DNA from: Hyphomicrobiaceae bacterium | Lineage (GTDB): Bacteria > Pseudomonadota > Alphaproteobacteria > Rhizobiales > Devosiaceae | Direction of reading: 5' to 3' | Length of the DNA: 64,000 nt | Assembly: GCA_020638095.1 (NCBI GenBank) | Contig: JACKJF010000003.1 | Location: forward strand, 248,001 to 312,000 | Shown: one piece after another, positions 51,286 to 60,535 of the stretch | How positions within the stretch are numbered: position 1 is the stretch's first letter | How the letters are laid out: every line of letters starts with the position of its first letter | Made by a program: the position numbers and the translations under genes | The notes under the pieces: model-generated | What the model saw: the letters and a program-made list of their open reading frames with translations, nothing else | What the model was told of the DNA's origin: nothing | The model's database searches: none

Positions 51286-52575
51286 TCAGCTCCGTCGCTT
51301 GCCGCCAATCACCTCTGGCAACAATCCCTGAGGGGCGTATCTGAGGGCGATGGTGATCACCGCGCCGAGCACAAAGACCCGCATTTGCAGCGCCCGGCTT
51401 TCGATTTCGGGAATGGCACCCCAGCCGATCTGATCCGACCAGCCCGACAGGGTGGTAAAAAGCGCTGTCGCCAGCGGCTCGGAGATGACCCAGACCACGT
51501 AGATGAAGATCGCCCCGAACAGCGCCCCGTAATTGTTCCCCGCACCGCCGACGATGACCATTACCCAGATGATGAACGTGTGATTGATCGGCTGATAGCC
51601 GGCCGGATCGAAAATCTGGGCGAAGCTGACAAGCACGGCGCCGCCGAGCCCCATCAGCGCCGAGCCGAAAACGAACAATTCGCGCTGGCGCGCCTTGACG
51701 TCCTTGCCCATCGCCGCCGCCGCGACGTGATTGTCGCGGATGGCCCGCATCATCCGCCCCCACGGACCCTTGTAGGCCCGCTCGACCAGAAAGAGGATGA
51801 CCAGGACAAGGATAAGCAGCAATACGAAGTAAAAGAGCCGCGCCACGATGAACGAGTGATCGATCGACATGCCGTCCGCTTGCAGGTCCTGCGGCAGCGG
51901 CGTCGGCCATGGAATGGGCGAAACGGTCAGCGTGCCGCGCGTCAGCCAGTCCATGTTCTTGATCAGCGCCCGAAGGATTTCGGAAATCCCGATCGTGGCG
52001 ATGGCGAGATAGTCGGTACGAAGCCCGAGGGCGATATTGCCGATGACGTAGGCGACGATGCCGGCGAGCACCGCTCCGAAAGCCCAGCCGACCATCACCG
52101 GCAGCCCAAGCCCGCCGACAAACCCCGACGTTGCCTCGATATAGTCGGCCGCCGGATCGATCTGCGTGCGATAGCCAACATAGGCGATGAACCAGGCGGC
52201 GACCTTGAGGGCAGTTCCCCACTTTCCCCTGATCCCGAACCGTTTGGCCTGATGCGCCAGAACCACCAGCACCGCGCCGAGCCCGGCAGCGAGAATGGCC
52301 CTGCCGAGCATCATTGGCCCGTCCGAATTCCAGAAGGCGATGTTGAGCGGCACCGACATGGCCATGCCGGCATAGCCGCCGACCATCATCAGCCCCATCA
52401 CCCCGAAATTGAAGAGACCGCCATAGCCCCACTGAATGTTGAGCCCGAGCACGACGATCGACAGCGCCAGCGCCTCGACCGACATGCGCACCGTATAGGG
52501 CGTGCCCATGACCAAGTTGACGCAAAGAACCAGAAGCAGCAATCCGCCGAAGAGAACAAGGGCGCGCATGCTCAT
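51286..52575 (-). CDS. livM: Branched-chain amino acid ABC transporter permease LivM
   Basis: This 429-residue permease has about ten hydrophobic helices; the conserved SIVVLGLNIQWGYGGLFNFGVMG and the GIVAYVIGNIALGLRTDYLAIATIGISEI segment belong to LivM. It is larger than typical LivM (about 330) because of an insertion around residues 95-150. It is the last gene of livG-livF-livH-livM; its ATG overlaps the livH stop by four bases. Confidence 0.92.
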   Translation of the reverse strand: MSMRALVLFGGLLLLVLCVNLVMGTPYTVRMSVEALALSIVVLGLNIQWGYGGLFNFGVMGLMMVGGYAGMAMSVPLNIAFWNSDGPMMLGRAILAAGLGAVLVVLAHQAKRFGIRGKWGTALKVAAWFIAYVGYRTQIDPAADYIEATSGFVGGLGLPVMVGWAFGAVLAGIVAYVIGNIALGLRTDYLAIATIGISEILRALIKNMDWLTRGTLTVSPIPWPTPLPQDLQADGMSIDHSFIVARLFYFVLLLILVLVILFLVERAYKGPWGRMMRAIRDNHVAAAAMGKDVKARQRELFVFGSALMGLGGAVLVSFAQIFDPAGYQPINHTFIIWVMVIVGGAGNNYGALFGAIFIYVVWVISEPLATALFTTLSGWSDQIGWGAIPEIESRALQMRVFVLGAVITIALRYAPQGLLPEVIGGKRRS

Positions 52576-53576
52576 GTCGAGGCCCCCCTGAATATGCCGG
52601 TTGGTCTGACCAGCAACACCACCACCAGAATGACGAAGGCGACGGTGAGCTTATATTCGGTTGGCACCAGCGCCAGGTTCTGCGGCAGCGACCAGCCCGC
52701 GGGCAGCACGTCGTTGAGCGGCCGTAGCACCGCGCTCCAGTTGAAGACCGCAAGCGTTTCGGCAAACCCGACCAGGTAGCCGCCGGCGATCGCTCCATAG
52801 GACTGGCCAAGCCCGCCAACGATCGCCGCGGCAAAGATCGGCAGTACGATGTTGAAGGCAAGGTCCGGCTTGAGGGTCACGTCAAGCGCCAGCATGGTGC
52901 CGGCGAGGCAGGCGAGCGATCCGGCGATGACCCAGGTCACCCGGACCACGAGAGCGGTATTGATGCCCGAAACGAGCGCCAGGTCCATATTGTCGGCCAT
53001 CGCGCGCATCGCCTTGCCAAGCCGCGTGCCGGTCAGAAAGATATGCAGCAGGATGACCGCCACGACTGTCAGTCCGATCATCCAGATCTGCGGCTCGGTG
53101 ATGGAAATGTCGCGCGTCGCCCCGAGCCACGACATGTCGATACGGAAAATGTCCTTGGCCTCGGCGTCGAAAAAGCTTCGCGTGCCCACCCCGGCAAAGA
53201 GCCGGATCAGCCCCTGGATCATCAGGGTCACCCCGATTGAGGCGATCAGAAGAACGACAGGCTTCGACCCCCGGGCCCGAAGCGGCGCGTAGAACCCCTT
53301 GTCGATGCCGAGGGCAATCACGGCGGCGATCGCCATTGCCACTGGCAGAACCAGAATGCCGAGCGGGATGGGCGCCGTTACACCCATCGCAACGAGCAAT
53401 GTGACGAGGATGTAGGACACGAAGGCCCCAAGGGTCATCATGTCGCCATGGGCGAAATGGGCAAACCTCAGAATGCCGAAGATCAGCGTCACGCCAACCG
53501 CACCGAGCGCATAGATCGACCCAAGGATCGCTCCGGAAATCAGCACCTTGTTGATGAAGAAGATGAGTTCGTTCAT
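52572..53576 (-). CDS. livH: Branched-chain amino acid ABC transporter permease LivH
   Basis: This 334-residue permease has about eight hydrophobic helices and the LivH segments LGAVGVTLIFGILRFAHFAHGDMMTLGAFVS, LIASIGVTLMIQGLIRLF and LIVGGLGQSYGAIAGGYLVGFAET-like IVGGLGQSYGAIAGGYLVG. It overlaps livF at its start and livM at its end by four bases each, so the three are translated as a unit. Confidence 0.93.
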   Translation of the reverse strand: MNELIFFINKVLISGAILGSIYALGAVGVTLIFGILRFAHFAHGDMMTLGAFVSYILVTLLVAMGVTAPIPLGILVLPVAMAIAAVIALGIDKGFYAPLRARGSKPVVLLIASIGVTLMIQGLIRLFAGVGTRSFFDAEAKDIFRIDMSWLGATRDISITEPQIWMIGLTVVAVILLHIFLTGTRLGKAMRAMADNMDLALVSGINTALVVRVTWVIAGSLACLAGTMLALDVTLKPDLAFNIVLPIFAAAIVGGLGQSYGAIAGGYLVGFAETLAVFNWSAVLRPLNDVLPAGWSLPQNLALVPTEYKLTVAFVILVVVLLVRPTGIFRGAST

Positions 53577-54286
53577 GGCTGGTGTCCGCCGAGGAAGGAC
53601 TTGGCGACGTCCGGGTCATTGAGCAGGTCCTGACCCGTTCCGGTGAAGAGGTTGGACCCGTTCGCCAGAACGAAGCCCTTGGTGGCGAAACCGAGCGCCT
53701 GGCGGGCATTCTGCTCGACCATCAGCACCCCAACGCCGGTCTGGTTGATCCGCGCCACCTGCGCGAAAATCTCCATCATGTAACGTGGCGACAGTCCCGC
53801 CGAGGGCTCGTCGAGTAGCAACAGTTTCGGCCGGCTCATCAGGGCCCGGCCCATGGCCACCATCTGCCGCTGGCCGCCGGAAAGCTCGCCCGCCCGCTGA
53901 TGGCGCTTGAGTTTGAGGTCGGGAAACATGTCATAGACCTCTGTCATCGTGTCCGCGAAATCATCGGTCCGCGTGAAGGCGCCCATTTCGAGGTTCTCGC
54001 TGACGCTGAGCGACGTGAAGACATTGTGCTCCTGAGGTACGAAGCTGAGGCCCTTTGGCACCAGTGAATCCGGCGACCGGTTGGTGATGTCGTCGCCATC
54101 AAAGACGATTGACCCCTCGCTGACTTTCAGCAGTCCGAAGATCGATTTGAGGGCCGTCGACTTGCCGGCCCCGTTCGGCCCGACGATCACCCCGACATCG
54201 CTCGCTTCAATGGAAATATTGACGCCGTGAAGGATTGGCGCTCCTCCGTACCCGGCCGTTACATCGTGCAGGGACACAAGCGCCAT
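53573..54286 (-). CDS. livF: Branched-chain amino acid ABC transporter ATP-binding protein LivF
   Basis: This 237-residue ABC ATPase has Walker A GPNGAGKST, signature LSGGQRQMVAMGRAL and Walker B LLLLDEPSAGLSP, with the LivF-type VPQEHNVFTSLSVSENLEMG. Its ATG directly follows the livG stop (TGAATG), and its stop overlaps the livH start by four bases. Confidence 0.93.
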   Translation of the reverse strand: MALVSLHDVTAGYGGAPILHGVNISIEASDVGVIVGPNGAGKSTALKSIFGLLKVSEGSIVFDGDDITNRSPDSLVPKGLSFVPQEHNVFTSLSVSENLEMGAFTRTDDFADTMTEVYDMFPDLKLKRHQRAGELSGGQRQMVAMGRALMSRPKLLLLDEPSAGLSPRYMMEIFAQVARINQTGVGVLMVEQNARQALGFATKGFVLANGSNLFTGTGQDLLNDPDVAKSFLGGHQP

Positions 54287-55069
54287 TCAGTCGACCTCCA
54301 CCGGCGCGCCGAAATAGGCCTCGACGATTTCCGGATTGCGCCTGAGTTCTTCCATGTGTCCTTTGGCGATCACCTCGCCCTGCGCCATCACGATCACCGG
54401 GTCGCAGAGCCGCTCGATCAGGTCCATGTCATGCTCGATGACGAAGAACGTGTAGCCGAGCTCGCTGTTCATCCGTTCGATATTGGCGGCAAGGTCCTTG
54501 AGGAGTGTCCGGTTCACCCCGGCGGCGACCTCGTCGAGCAGAACGATCTTGGCCTCGACCATCATCGTCCGCCCAAGTTCGAGAAGCTTCTTCTGTCCGC
54601 CGGAAAGGTTGCCGGCAAGTTCGTTCCTGACGTGGCCAAGCTTGAGGAAATCGATCACGTCCTCGGCCTTCTGCCGCACCGCCACTTCTTCCGATTTCAC
54701 CGCGCCCGGGCTGAGCCACGTAGTCAGAAGACTTTCGCCCGGCTGGCCGGCCGGCACCATCATCAGGTTCTCAAGCGCGGTCATCTGGGAGAATTCGTGG
54801 GCGATCTGGAAGGTGCGGAGCACGCCGCGCGAGAAGAGCTCGAAGGGCTTGAGGCCCGTCACGTCCTCACCGTCGAAGAAGATCTGGCCCGAGGTCGGCG
54901 GAAAATTGCCAGCCACCATGTTGAACAGGGTCGTCTTGCCGGCGCCGTTCGGCCCGATCAGCCCGGTCACCGATCCTTCCTCGACGAAAAGCGAGCAATT
55001 GTTGACCGCGGCCAGTCCGCCAAACCGTTTGCCCACGGACTGGACCTCGAGCAGTTTGTTGGTGTCCAC
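54287..55069 (-). CDS. livG: Branched-chain amino acid ABC transporter ATP-binding protein LivG
   Basis: This 260-residue ABC ATPase has Walker A GPNGAGKTT, signature LSGGQKKLLELGR and Walker B KIVLLDEVAAGVN. It contains the LivG-type extended region between Walker A and signature (RTFQIAHEFSQMTALENLMMV). A GTG giving (M)DTNKLLEVQSV with CCGGGGGACAG before it is the preferred start; the ATG 14 codons upstream would add a non-family extension. It leads the livGFHM transcript. Confidence 0.9.
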   Translation of the reverse strand: MDTNKLLEVQSVGKRFGGLAAVNNCSLFVEEGSVTGLIGPNGAGKTTLFNMVAGNFPPTSGQIFFDGEDVTGLKPFELFSRGVLRTFQIAHEFSQMTALENLMMVPAGQPGESLLTTWLSPGAVKSEEVAVRQKAEDVIDFLKLGHVRNELAGNLSGGQKKLLELGRTMMVEAKIVLLDEVAAGVNRTLLKDLAANIERMNSELGYTFFVIEHDMDLIERLCDPVIVMAQGEVIAKGHMEELRRNPEIVEAYFGAPVEVD

Positions 55070-55211
55070 CTGTCCCCCGGGGATAAGCCCAAATCCGGCG
55101 CATGAGTGCACGAACCCGGCGCAAGGGTCAATGCTGCACGTTCCTCACCCGCGACGCCATTGGTCACACCCCGTTTGCACCGGTGAGGGTCCCGCCCGTC
55201 GCACGGCCCCA

Positions 55212-55243
55212 CAGAACAAAACCGCCCCGGCTTGCCGGGGCGG
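55212..55243 (-). terminator. Strong terminator after cheY
   Basis: On the minus strand CCGCCCCGGC and GCCGGGGCGG form a perfect 10-base-pair GC stem with a two-base loop, followed by TTTTGTTCTG. It lies about 27 bases after the cheY stop and separates the chemotaxis genes from livG. Confidence 0.85.
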
Positions 55244-55269
55244 CCAATCACAATCCCCGGGTCCGGGCA

Positions 55270-55659
55270 CTATTGCAGGGCGCCAATGACCGCTTCGATC
55301 TTCTTCTTCATCGTGCCGGCATCGAACGGCTTGATGATATAGTTATTGACCCCGCAGGAAATGGCTTCCTTGACCTGTTCCTTGTCCGACCGGCCGGTCG
55401 CCATGATGAACGGCATCTTGGCAGTACGGGGATGTTTTCGGATAACCTTGAGCAACGTCAGCCCGTCGATATCGTCCATGTTCCAGTCGGATATGATGAG
55501 GTCGACCGGATGGTTTTCGAGCTTCATCAGCGCGTCGCGGCCGCTGCGCGCCTCGGTGATGGATTTGAATCCCAGCTGCCCGAGTATGTATTTGGAAATG
55601 CCGCGCATCGACTGCTGATCGTCGACAATGAGCACGTTCACGCTGGCTGCCTTGGGCAT
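55270..55659 (-). CDS. cheY: Chemotaxis response regulator CheY
   Basis: This 129-residue receiver domain has acidic residues D13-D14, phospho-acceptor D58 in IISDWNMDDIDG, switch T in MATGRSD and K in IIKPF. The SDWNMD motif is specific to CheY. It is the last gene of the cheD-cheR-cheB-cheY block and has its own 97-base leader. It binds FliM when phosphorylated, but no flagellar genes are in the window. Confidence 0.93.
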   Translation of the reverse strand: MPKAASVNVLIVDDQQSMRGISKYILGQLGFKSITEARSGRDALMKLENHPVDLIISDWNMDDIDGLTLLKVIRKHPRTAKMPFIMATGRSDKEQVKEAISCGVNNYIIKPFDAGTMKKKIEAVIGALQ

Positions 55660-55756
55660 GGCTTCACCCTTTTCTTCTGGTCCCGGGGCGCGTCTCCCGT
55701 GGGGGCTTTCTATCCAGATACGAAAAAACCCTTACCAAATGTGAAATCCTGCACGT

Positions 55757-56806
55757 TTATGCGGCACTCCGCCGCGCGGAAAAGCCGCCGAGAAGCTTTT
55801 CGGCAACCCGCTCCACCGCACACTCCTCTGCCACGGCGCCGATTTCGGCTGCCGCGCGCGGCATGCCGTAAATGAGGGCGGAGTCCCGCGACTGGCCGAC
55901 CGTGTAGCTGCCCGCCTGCCGCATCGCCAGAAGTCCCTGCGCGCCGTCCTTGCCCATGCCGGTCAGGATCGCTCCGACCGCCGCTGGACCGGCAACCTGC
56001 GCGACGCTGTGGAACAGCGCATCGACACTCGGACGGTGCCCGGATACGAGTTCGTCTTCACTGAGGCGGCACTTGAATTCGCCGCTCGATTTCTCGATGC
56101 GCAGGTGAAATCCGCCCTTGGCGATGTAGGCATGGCCACGCCGGATCGGCATCCTGTCCTGGGCTTCGACCACCTTCATCGGCGCAAGCTCATCGAGCCG
56201 TTGCGCGAACCGTTCGGTGAACCCTTCGGGCATATGCTGGGCAATGACGATCGGGGGCGCATCCGAGGGCAGCCGCGTCAGAACCTCGCGGATCGCGTCG
56301 ACCCCTCCGGTCGAGGCGCCGATCGCGATGAGCCCGCCATCCCCGACATGGGCGGCCGAACTGACCTTGACCTGCGGAACCGGCGCCCGCATGGCCCGGC
56401 CCGTCACATCGGCCCGCGCCGCCGCCTTGACCTTACGCCGAACCTCTTCGCTGAACGCCGCGATGCCGCCCTCGAGTTTGGCACCCGGTTTCGCCACGAA
56501 ATCGACCGCACCGAGTTCAAGCGCCAATAGCGTTTCGTTCGCGCCCTTCTGCGTCAGCGTCGAGACCATGACCACCGGCATCGGCCGGAGCCGCATCAGC
56601 TTGCTGAGGAAATCGAGCCCGTTCATGTTGGGCATTTCAATGTCGAGGGTCAGAACGTCAGGGCTGAGGTCCTTGATCATCTGCCGCGCGATGATCGGGT
56701 CTTCGGCGGCCCCCACGACCTCGATATCGGGATCCTGGCTGAGCGCCGAGCGCACGACATTGCGGATAAGTTGGGAATCGTCGATCACCAGAACGCGAAT
56801 GGTCAT
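55757..56806 (-). CDS. cheB: Chemotaxis glutamate methylesterase CheB
   Basis: This 349-residue protein joins a receiver domain (D10-D11, D55 in LTLDIEMPN) to a methylesterase (GASTGGVDAIREVLTRL with the serine, AQHMPEGFTERFA with the histidine, and TGMGKDGAQGL with the aspartate). It removes methyl groups from chemoreceptors. Its ATG overlaps the cheR stop by one base (TGATG). Confidence 0.95.
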   Translation of the reverse strand: MTIRVLVIDDSQLIRNVVRSALSQDPDIEVVGAAEDPIIARQMIKDLSPDVLTLDIEMPNMNGLDFLSKLMRLRPMPVVMVSTLTQKGANETLLALELGAVDFVAKPGAKLEGGIAAFSEEVRRKVKAAARADVTGRAMRAPVPQVKVSSAAHVGDGGLIAIGASTGGVDAIREVLTRLPSDAPPIVIAQHMPEGFTERFAQRLDELAPMKVVEAQDRMPIRRGHAYIAKGGFHLRIEKSSGEFKCRLSEDELVSGHRPSVDALFHSVAQVAGPAAVGAILTGMGKDGAQGLLAMRQAGSYTVGQSRDSALIYGMPRAAAEIGAVAEECAVERVAEKLLGGFSARRSAA

Positions 56807-57657
56807 CAGGAAGCCCTCGCCACGGCCTGCTTGAAATGCTGGTAGATGGTTTTGCCCTTGAGCGTGAACCCGCCGGTTCCCGCCGGAATGTTCTCCGAAT
56901 GGCCGATATAGAGATAGCCGCCATCAACCAGCATCTCTCCGAAGCGTCCAAAAAGCCGGTGCTGCGTCGGCCGGTCGAAATAGATTGCGACATTGCGGCA
57001 GAAGATCGCGTCGAATGGACCCTTGAATGGCCAGTTCTGCATGAGATTGAGCGGCTTGAATGCCACGAGCTGCCGCACGGGCTGGGGAATGTGCACCTGG
57101 CCGGCCTCGTCGCGTTCGAGTTGCTTGAGGCGCTCGGCGCTGAGCCCGTTCGCTTCGCTCGATGCGTAGATGCCGCGTGCCGCCTGCGCCAGAACCGCCG
57201 TGTCGACATCGGTTGCAAGAATGCGGAAATCCCAGCTCTTGAGCTGCGGATAGCGCGCCAGAAGCGCCATGCCGATCGTATAGGGCTCCTGGCCCGTGGA
57301 GCAGCCCGCCGACCAGATCCTGAGGCGCGGCCGGCCGGCCGAGCGTCCGGGGTTTGAAACGATCTTGCCGACATACTCGACCAGATGGTCGAAATGATGG
57401 TCCTCGCGGTAGAACCGGGTGAGGTTGGTGGTCAGCGCGTTGACGAAAGCCTGCTTCTGCTCCGCCGTCGCGGAATGATCGAGCAGGTCGATATATTGGC
57501 CAAAGCTTTCAAGCCCCGCACCGCGCACGAGCTTGCTCAGCCGCGAGACCACGAGAGTGCGTTTCGCATCGCTGAGCGCAATCCCGGCATAGGACTGGAT
57601 GCGTGCCTTGATCGCCTCGAATTCTGCGTTCGAGAGGGAAATTTCGCCTTCGTGCAT
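56806..57657 (-). CDS. cheR: Chemotaxis methyltransferase CheR
   Basis: This 283-residue enzyme methylates chemoreceptors. The small N-terminal helical domain is followed by the SAM site (IWSAGCSTGQEPYTIGMALL) and FDAIFCRNVAIYFD. The ATG giving MHEGEISL is preferred over a GTG eight codons earlier because the CGGAAAC before it looks like a binding site; both are possible. Confidence 0.93.
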   Translation of the reverse strand: MHEGEISLSNAEFEAIKARIQSYAGIALSDAKRTLVVSRLSKLVRGAGLESFGQYIDLLDHSATAEQKQAFVNALTTNLTRFYREDHHFDHLVEYVGKIVSNPGRSAGRPRLRIWSAGCSTGQEPYTIGMALLARYPQLKSWDFRILATDVDTAVLAQAARGIYASSEANGLSAERLKQLERDEAGQVHIPQPVRQLVAFKPLNLMQNWPFKGPFDAIFCRNVAIYFDRPTQHRLFGRFGEMLVDGGYLYIGHSENIPAGTGGFTLKGKTIYQHFKQAVARAS

Positions 57658-57760
57658 GTCTGTTTCCGGTTCGACGGGCACGAAAAGGTGCCGCTGGAAT
57701 TCCGAAAACTATGTACGCACTTGTGCTTAGAAACGGTAAAGACGCGCCCTGCACGGACCG

Positions 57761-58351
57761 TCAGAAGAGCTCGATATCGTCCGCCGACGGTGGCGCGATG
57801 ACTTTCGCGCGGGCCGTGACCATTTCCTCGCGTGCAACGCTCTGACCGGTCGCCGCATCGAGCCGCTTGACGAATATTCGCCCGCTCTCGGGATGAAAGA
57901 TGACCCGCCGCGCAAAGGTGCCGCCAAGGTCTTCGGCAGCGATCTGATAACCTTCGTCGGCCAGAAACCGCCTCACGAAGGCAATGTTCGCAGCCCCGAT
58001 ATCCGACAGGCTCGCGCTGATGTTTCCGCCGCCGAACACCTTGATGCGAAGGTTCGACTTGCGGCCAGTGCCCTGCGCAAGAACCTTGTTGATCAACTGT
58101 TCCATCGCGAAGGCGCCGTAGCGGGCCGAAGCGCCGAACTGGTCGCGGGCGGCATGACTCTGCTCGCCGAGCAGGAAGTGGTTCATGCCGCCAACCCGGG
58201 CAACCTCGTCACGAACGCAGGCGGCAACGCAGCTGCCCAAAATCGTCGAAAGCGACTGGTCGGCATCGCCGGTCACAAAGCACTCGCCCTGATTAATGTT
58301 GCGGACGGCCGCCGACCGAACCTCATCGGGCAGGCTCAACGTGCTGGCCAT
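57761..58351 (-). CDS. cheD: Chemoreceptor glutamine deamidase CheD
   Basis: This 196-residue enzyme has the catalytic cysteine and histidine in GSCVAACVRDEVARVGGMNHFLLG and the CheD N-terminal motif QGECFVTGD. It deamidates receptor glutamines and, in some bacteria, binds CheC or CheY. The last residues are ADDIELF, an acidic-hydrophobic tail. An ATG with GGGAGC upstream is chosen; a TTG six codons before it is the alternative. It leads the cheD-R-B-Y block. Confidence 0.93.
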   Translation of the reverse strand: MASTLSLPDEVRSAAVRNINQGECFVTGDADQSLSTILGSCVAACVRDEVARVGGMNHFLLGEQSHAARDQFGASARYGAFAMEQLINKVLAQGTGRKSNLRIKVFGGGNISASLSDIGAANIAFVRRFLADEGYQIAAEDLGGTFARRVIFHPESGRIFVKRLDAATGQSVAREEMVTARAKVIAPPSADDIELF

Positions 58352-58513
58352 AGGCGAGAATGCTCCCAAACTTTTCGCCCAATCATACGGCTGGGACAGT
58401 TAGGGAAATCCTAACCATGCCATCAACTGCCAGTCTTTTAGCGGCAGAAGACAGTAACCATTAGGGCTTTGCCTCTAAGGTCGTGGGACCCACACACCGA
58501 CTTGGAACAGGCC

Positions 58514-58861
58514 ATGCCGCTTGCCCGACTGCGCAAGGAACTTACGGAAACGATCCGCCAGTCGCGCGAAATGGCCGAGGCCATCGATACCGTGCTGACG
58601 CTTCTGCTCGAAGACCCGGACGGAAGCGAGACGACGCGCAAGCAGATGAGCGACCGCATCATTGTCGGCCTTCAGGCCCAGGACCGGCTGGAACAGCGTT
58701 GCCGGAACATCGAAAAGATCATCGACCTGCTCGAACGCAGCCATTCGTTCAAGGCCGTCGACAACGAAACTGCCTGGGCTGCCCTTGCTCTTGACGAACT
58801 GGCCAAGCCTGAACTCTCGGGCAAAGGCACCGAGCATTCGGGTGAGGTTGAGTTCTTCTAG
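58514..58861 (+). CDS. Candidate CheT/CheZ-like CheY phosphatase
   Basis: This 115-residue, mostly helical protein lies divergently opposite cheD. Its third helix carries the DRLEQ (D57-x3-Q61) motif, the D-x3-Q pattern in which the glutamine enters the CheY active site in CheZ and CheT. It ends in GEVEFF, like the CheD tail DDIELF, resembling the CheY-binding tail of CheZ. I infer a CheY phosphatase, but the sequence is short and the similarity is by motif only. The first ATG giving MPLARLRKEL is preferred; 15 codons of open frame precede it. Confidence 0.65.
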   Translation: MPLARLRKELTETIRQSREMAEAIDTVLTLLLEDPDGSETTRKQMSDRIIVGLQAQDRLEQRCRNIEKIIDLLERSHSFKAVDNETAWAALALDELAKPELSGKGTEHSGEVEFF

Positions 58862-58862
58862 A

Positions 58863-59004
58863 GCATGTTCAGGAGTTGAGCGGCATCGGCATCGGTCCGG
58901 TGGATCGATGCGCCGCAAGACGCGCAGCGGTTTTCCGGTTCGAACATGCGAGAATACAAAGACATAGACCATGGGTTTTGATTCCATCAAAACGTGACAT
59001 GGTC
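58863..59004. repeat. Compound inverted-repeat element (RIME/MITE-like)
   Basis: Inverted GCATGTTC (58863-58870) and GAACATGC (58942-58949) flank most of this gap. Next to them is a second structure: GACCATG-GGTTTTGAT, three bases, ATCAAAACG and CATGGTC (58967-59004). Such nested palindromes are typical of dispersed RIME-like elements of rhizobia. It lies between the convergent CheT-like gene and leuC and could end both transcripts. Confidence 0.5.
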
Positions 59005-59016
59005 CAGGCCTGCCTC

Positions 59017-60420
59017 TTACGACCAGTCGCGAATATCGACAAAATGGCCCGCGATCGCCGCCGCGGCGGCCATGGTCGGCGAGACGAGGTGCGTCCGCCC
59101 CTTGAAGCCCTGCCGGCCCTCGAAATTCCGGTTCGAGGTCGAGGCACAGCGCTCTTCGGGTTTTAGCTTGTCGGCATTCATCGCCAGGCACATGGAGCAG
59201 CCCGGCTCCCGCCATTCGAAACCGGCATCAAGAAAGATCCTGTCGAGGCCCTCGGCCTCCGCCTGCTCCTTGACGAGACCTGAGCCCGGCACAACCAGCG
59301 CCGAAACGCTCGGCGCCACCTTCCGGCCCTGAACCACCGCCGCCGCCGCCCTTAGGTCCTCGATCCGGCCGTTCGTGCACGACCCGATAAAGACCTTGTC
59401 GAGCGCAATGTCGGTGATCTTCGTGCCCGGCTTCAGGCCCATATAGGTCAGCGCCCGCCGCTTGCTGTCACGGCGGTTTGCGTCCGTGATCGCTTCGGGA
59501 TCGGGAACCGTGCCGGTCACCGAAACCACGTCCTCGGGCGACGAACCCCAGGAAACGATTGGCGGCAGGTTGGCTGCGTCGAGCACGATCTCGCGGTCGA
59601 ATTGGGCATCGGGGTCGGAAAAGAGCGTCTTCCAGTCAGCGACGGCCATGTCGAACGCCGCGCCCTGGGGCGCGCGCGGACGCGACCGGACATAGTCGAA
59701 CGTCTTTTCGTCGGGAGCGATCAGGCCGGCGCGTGCACCGCCCTCGATCGACATGTTGCACACGGTCATCCGCCCTTCCATCGACAGTGACCGGATCGCC
59801 TCGCCGGCATATTCAATGACATGGCCGGTACCGCCCGCCGTACCGATTTCCCCGATGATCGCCAGAATGATGTCCTTGGCGGTGACGCCTTCGGGCAATT
59901 GCCCGTTGACCGTCACCCGCATGTTCTTGGCCTTGGACTGCAGCAGCGTTTGCGTCGCAAGCACATGCTCGACTTCGGATGTCCCGATGCCGTGCGCCAG
60001 CGCGCCAAAAGCACCATGCGTCGAGGTGTGGCTGTCGCCGCAAACGATGGTCATGCCCGGAAGGGTGAACCCCTGTTCCGGTCCGACAATGTGGACGATC
60101 CCCTGGCGATGGTCGAGTTCGTCGAAATATTCGACACCGAAATCCTTGGCGTTCTGCGCCAGCGTGTCGACCTGGAGTTTGCTTTCCGGGTCGTCGATGC
60201 CGTGGCTCCGGTCGGTGGTCGGCACGTTGTGATCAACGACGGCGAGCGTCCGCTGCGGCGCGCGCACCTTGCGGTGGCTGAGCCTCAGCCCCTCGAAGGC
60301 CTGCGGGCTCGTAACCTCGTGCACCAAGTGGCGGTCGATATAGATGAGGCTCGTGCCGTCGCCATTGTCGGCGACCAGATGGGCATCCCAGATCTTGTCG
60401 TATAGGGTTTTACCGCTCAT
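59017..60420 (-). CDS. leuC: 3-isopropylmalate dehydratase large subunit
   Basis: This 467-residue aconitase-family enzyme isomerises isopropylmalate in leucine synthesis with the small subunit LeuD, which is not in the window. The [4Fe-4S] ligands are in GSCTNGR and [11 protein letters not shown]. The N-terminal [14 protein letters not shown] is typical and is preferred over an ATG ten codons upstream. Confidence 0.95.
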   Translation of the reverse strand: MSGKTLYDKIWDAHLVADNGDGTSLIYIDRHLVHEVTSPQAFEGLRLSHRKVRAPQRTLAVVDHNVPTTDRSHGIDDPESKLQVDTLAQNAKDFGVEYFDELDHRQGIVHIVGPEQGFTLPGMTIVCGDSHTSTHGAFGALAHGIGTSEVEHVLATQTLLQSKAKNMRVTVNGQLPEGVTAKDIILAIIGEIGTAGGTGHVIEYAGEAIRSLSMEGRMTVCNMSIEGGARAGLIAPDEKTFDYVRSRPRAPQGAAFDMAVADWKTLFSDPDAQFDREIVLDAANLPPIVSWGSSPEDVVSVTGTVPDPEAITDANRRDSKRRALTYMGLKPGTKITDIALDKVFIGSCTNGRIEDLRAAAAVVQGRKVAPSVSALVVPGSGLVKEQAEAEGLDRIFLDAGFEWREPGCSMCLAMNADKLKPEERCASTSNRNFEGRQGFKGRTHLVSPTMAAAAAIAGHFVDIRDWS

Positions 60421-60535
60421 TTCCGCTTCCCGGCCTTGGTATGCTGACAACTCGGCGGGTTCTATGCTGCGCGCGAAACCGGGTCAAGAAAGCCGATCGG
60501 CGAAAATGCAGCGGCAAAAGAACGTAATGACGATC

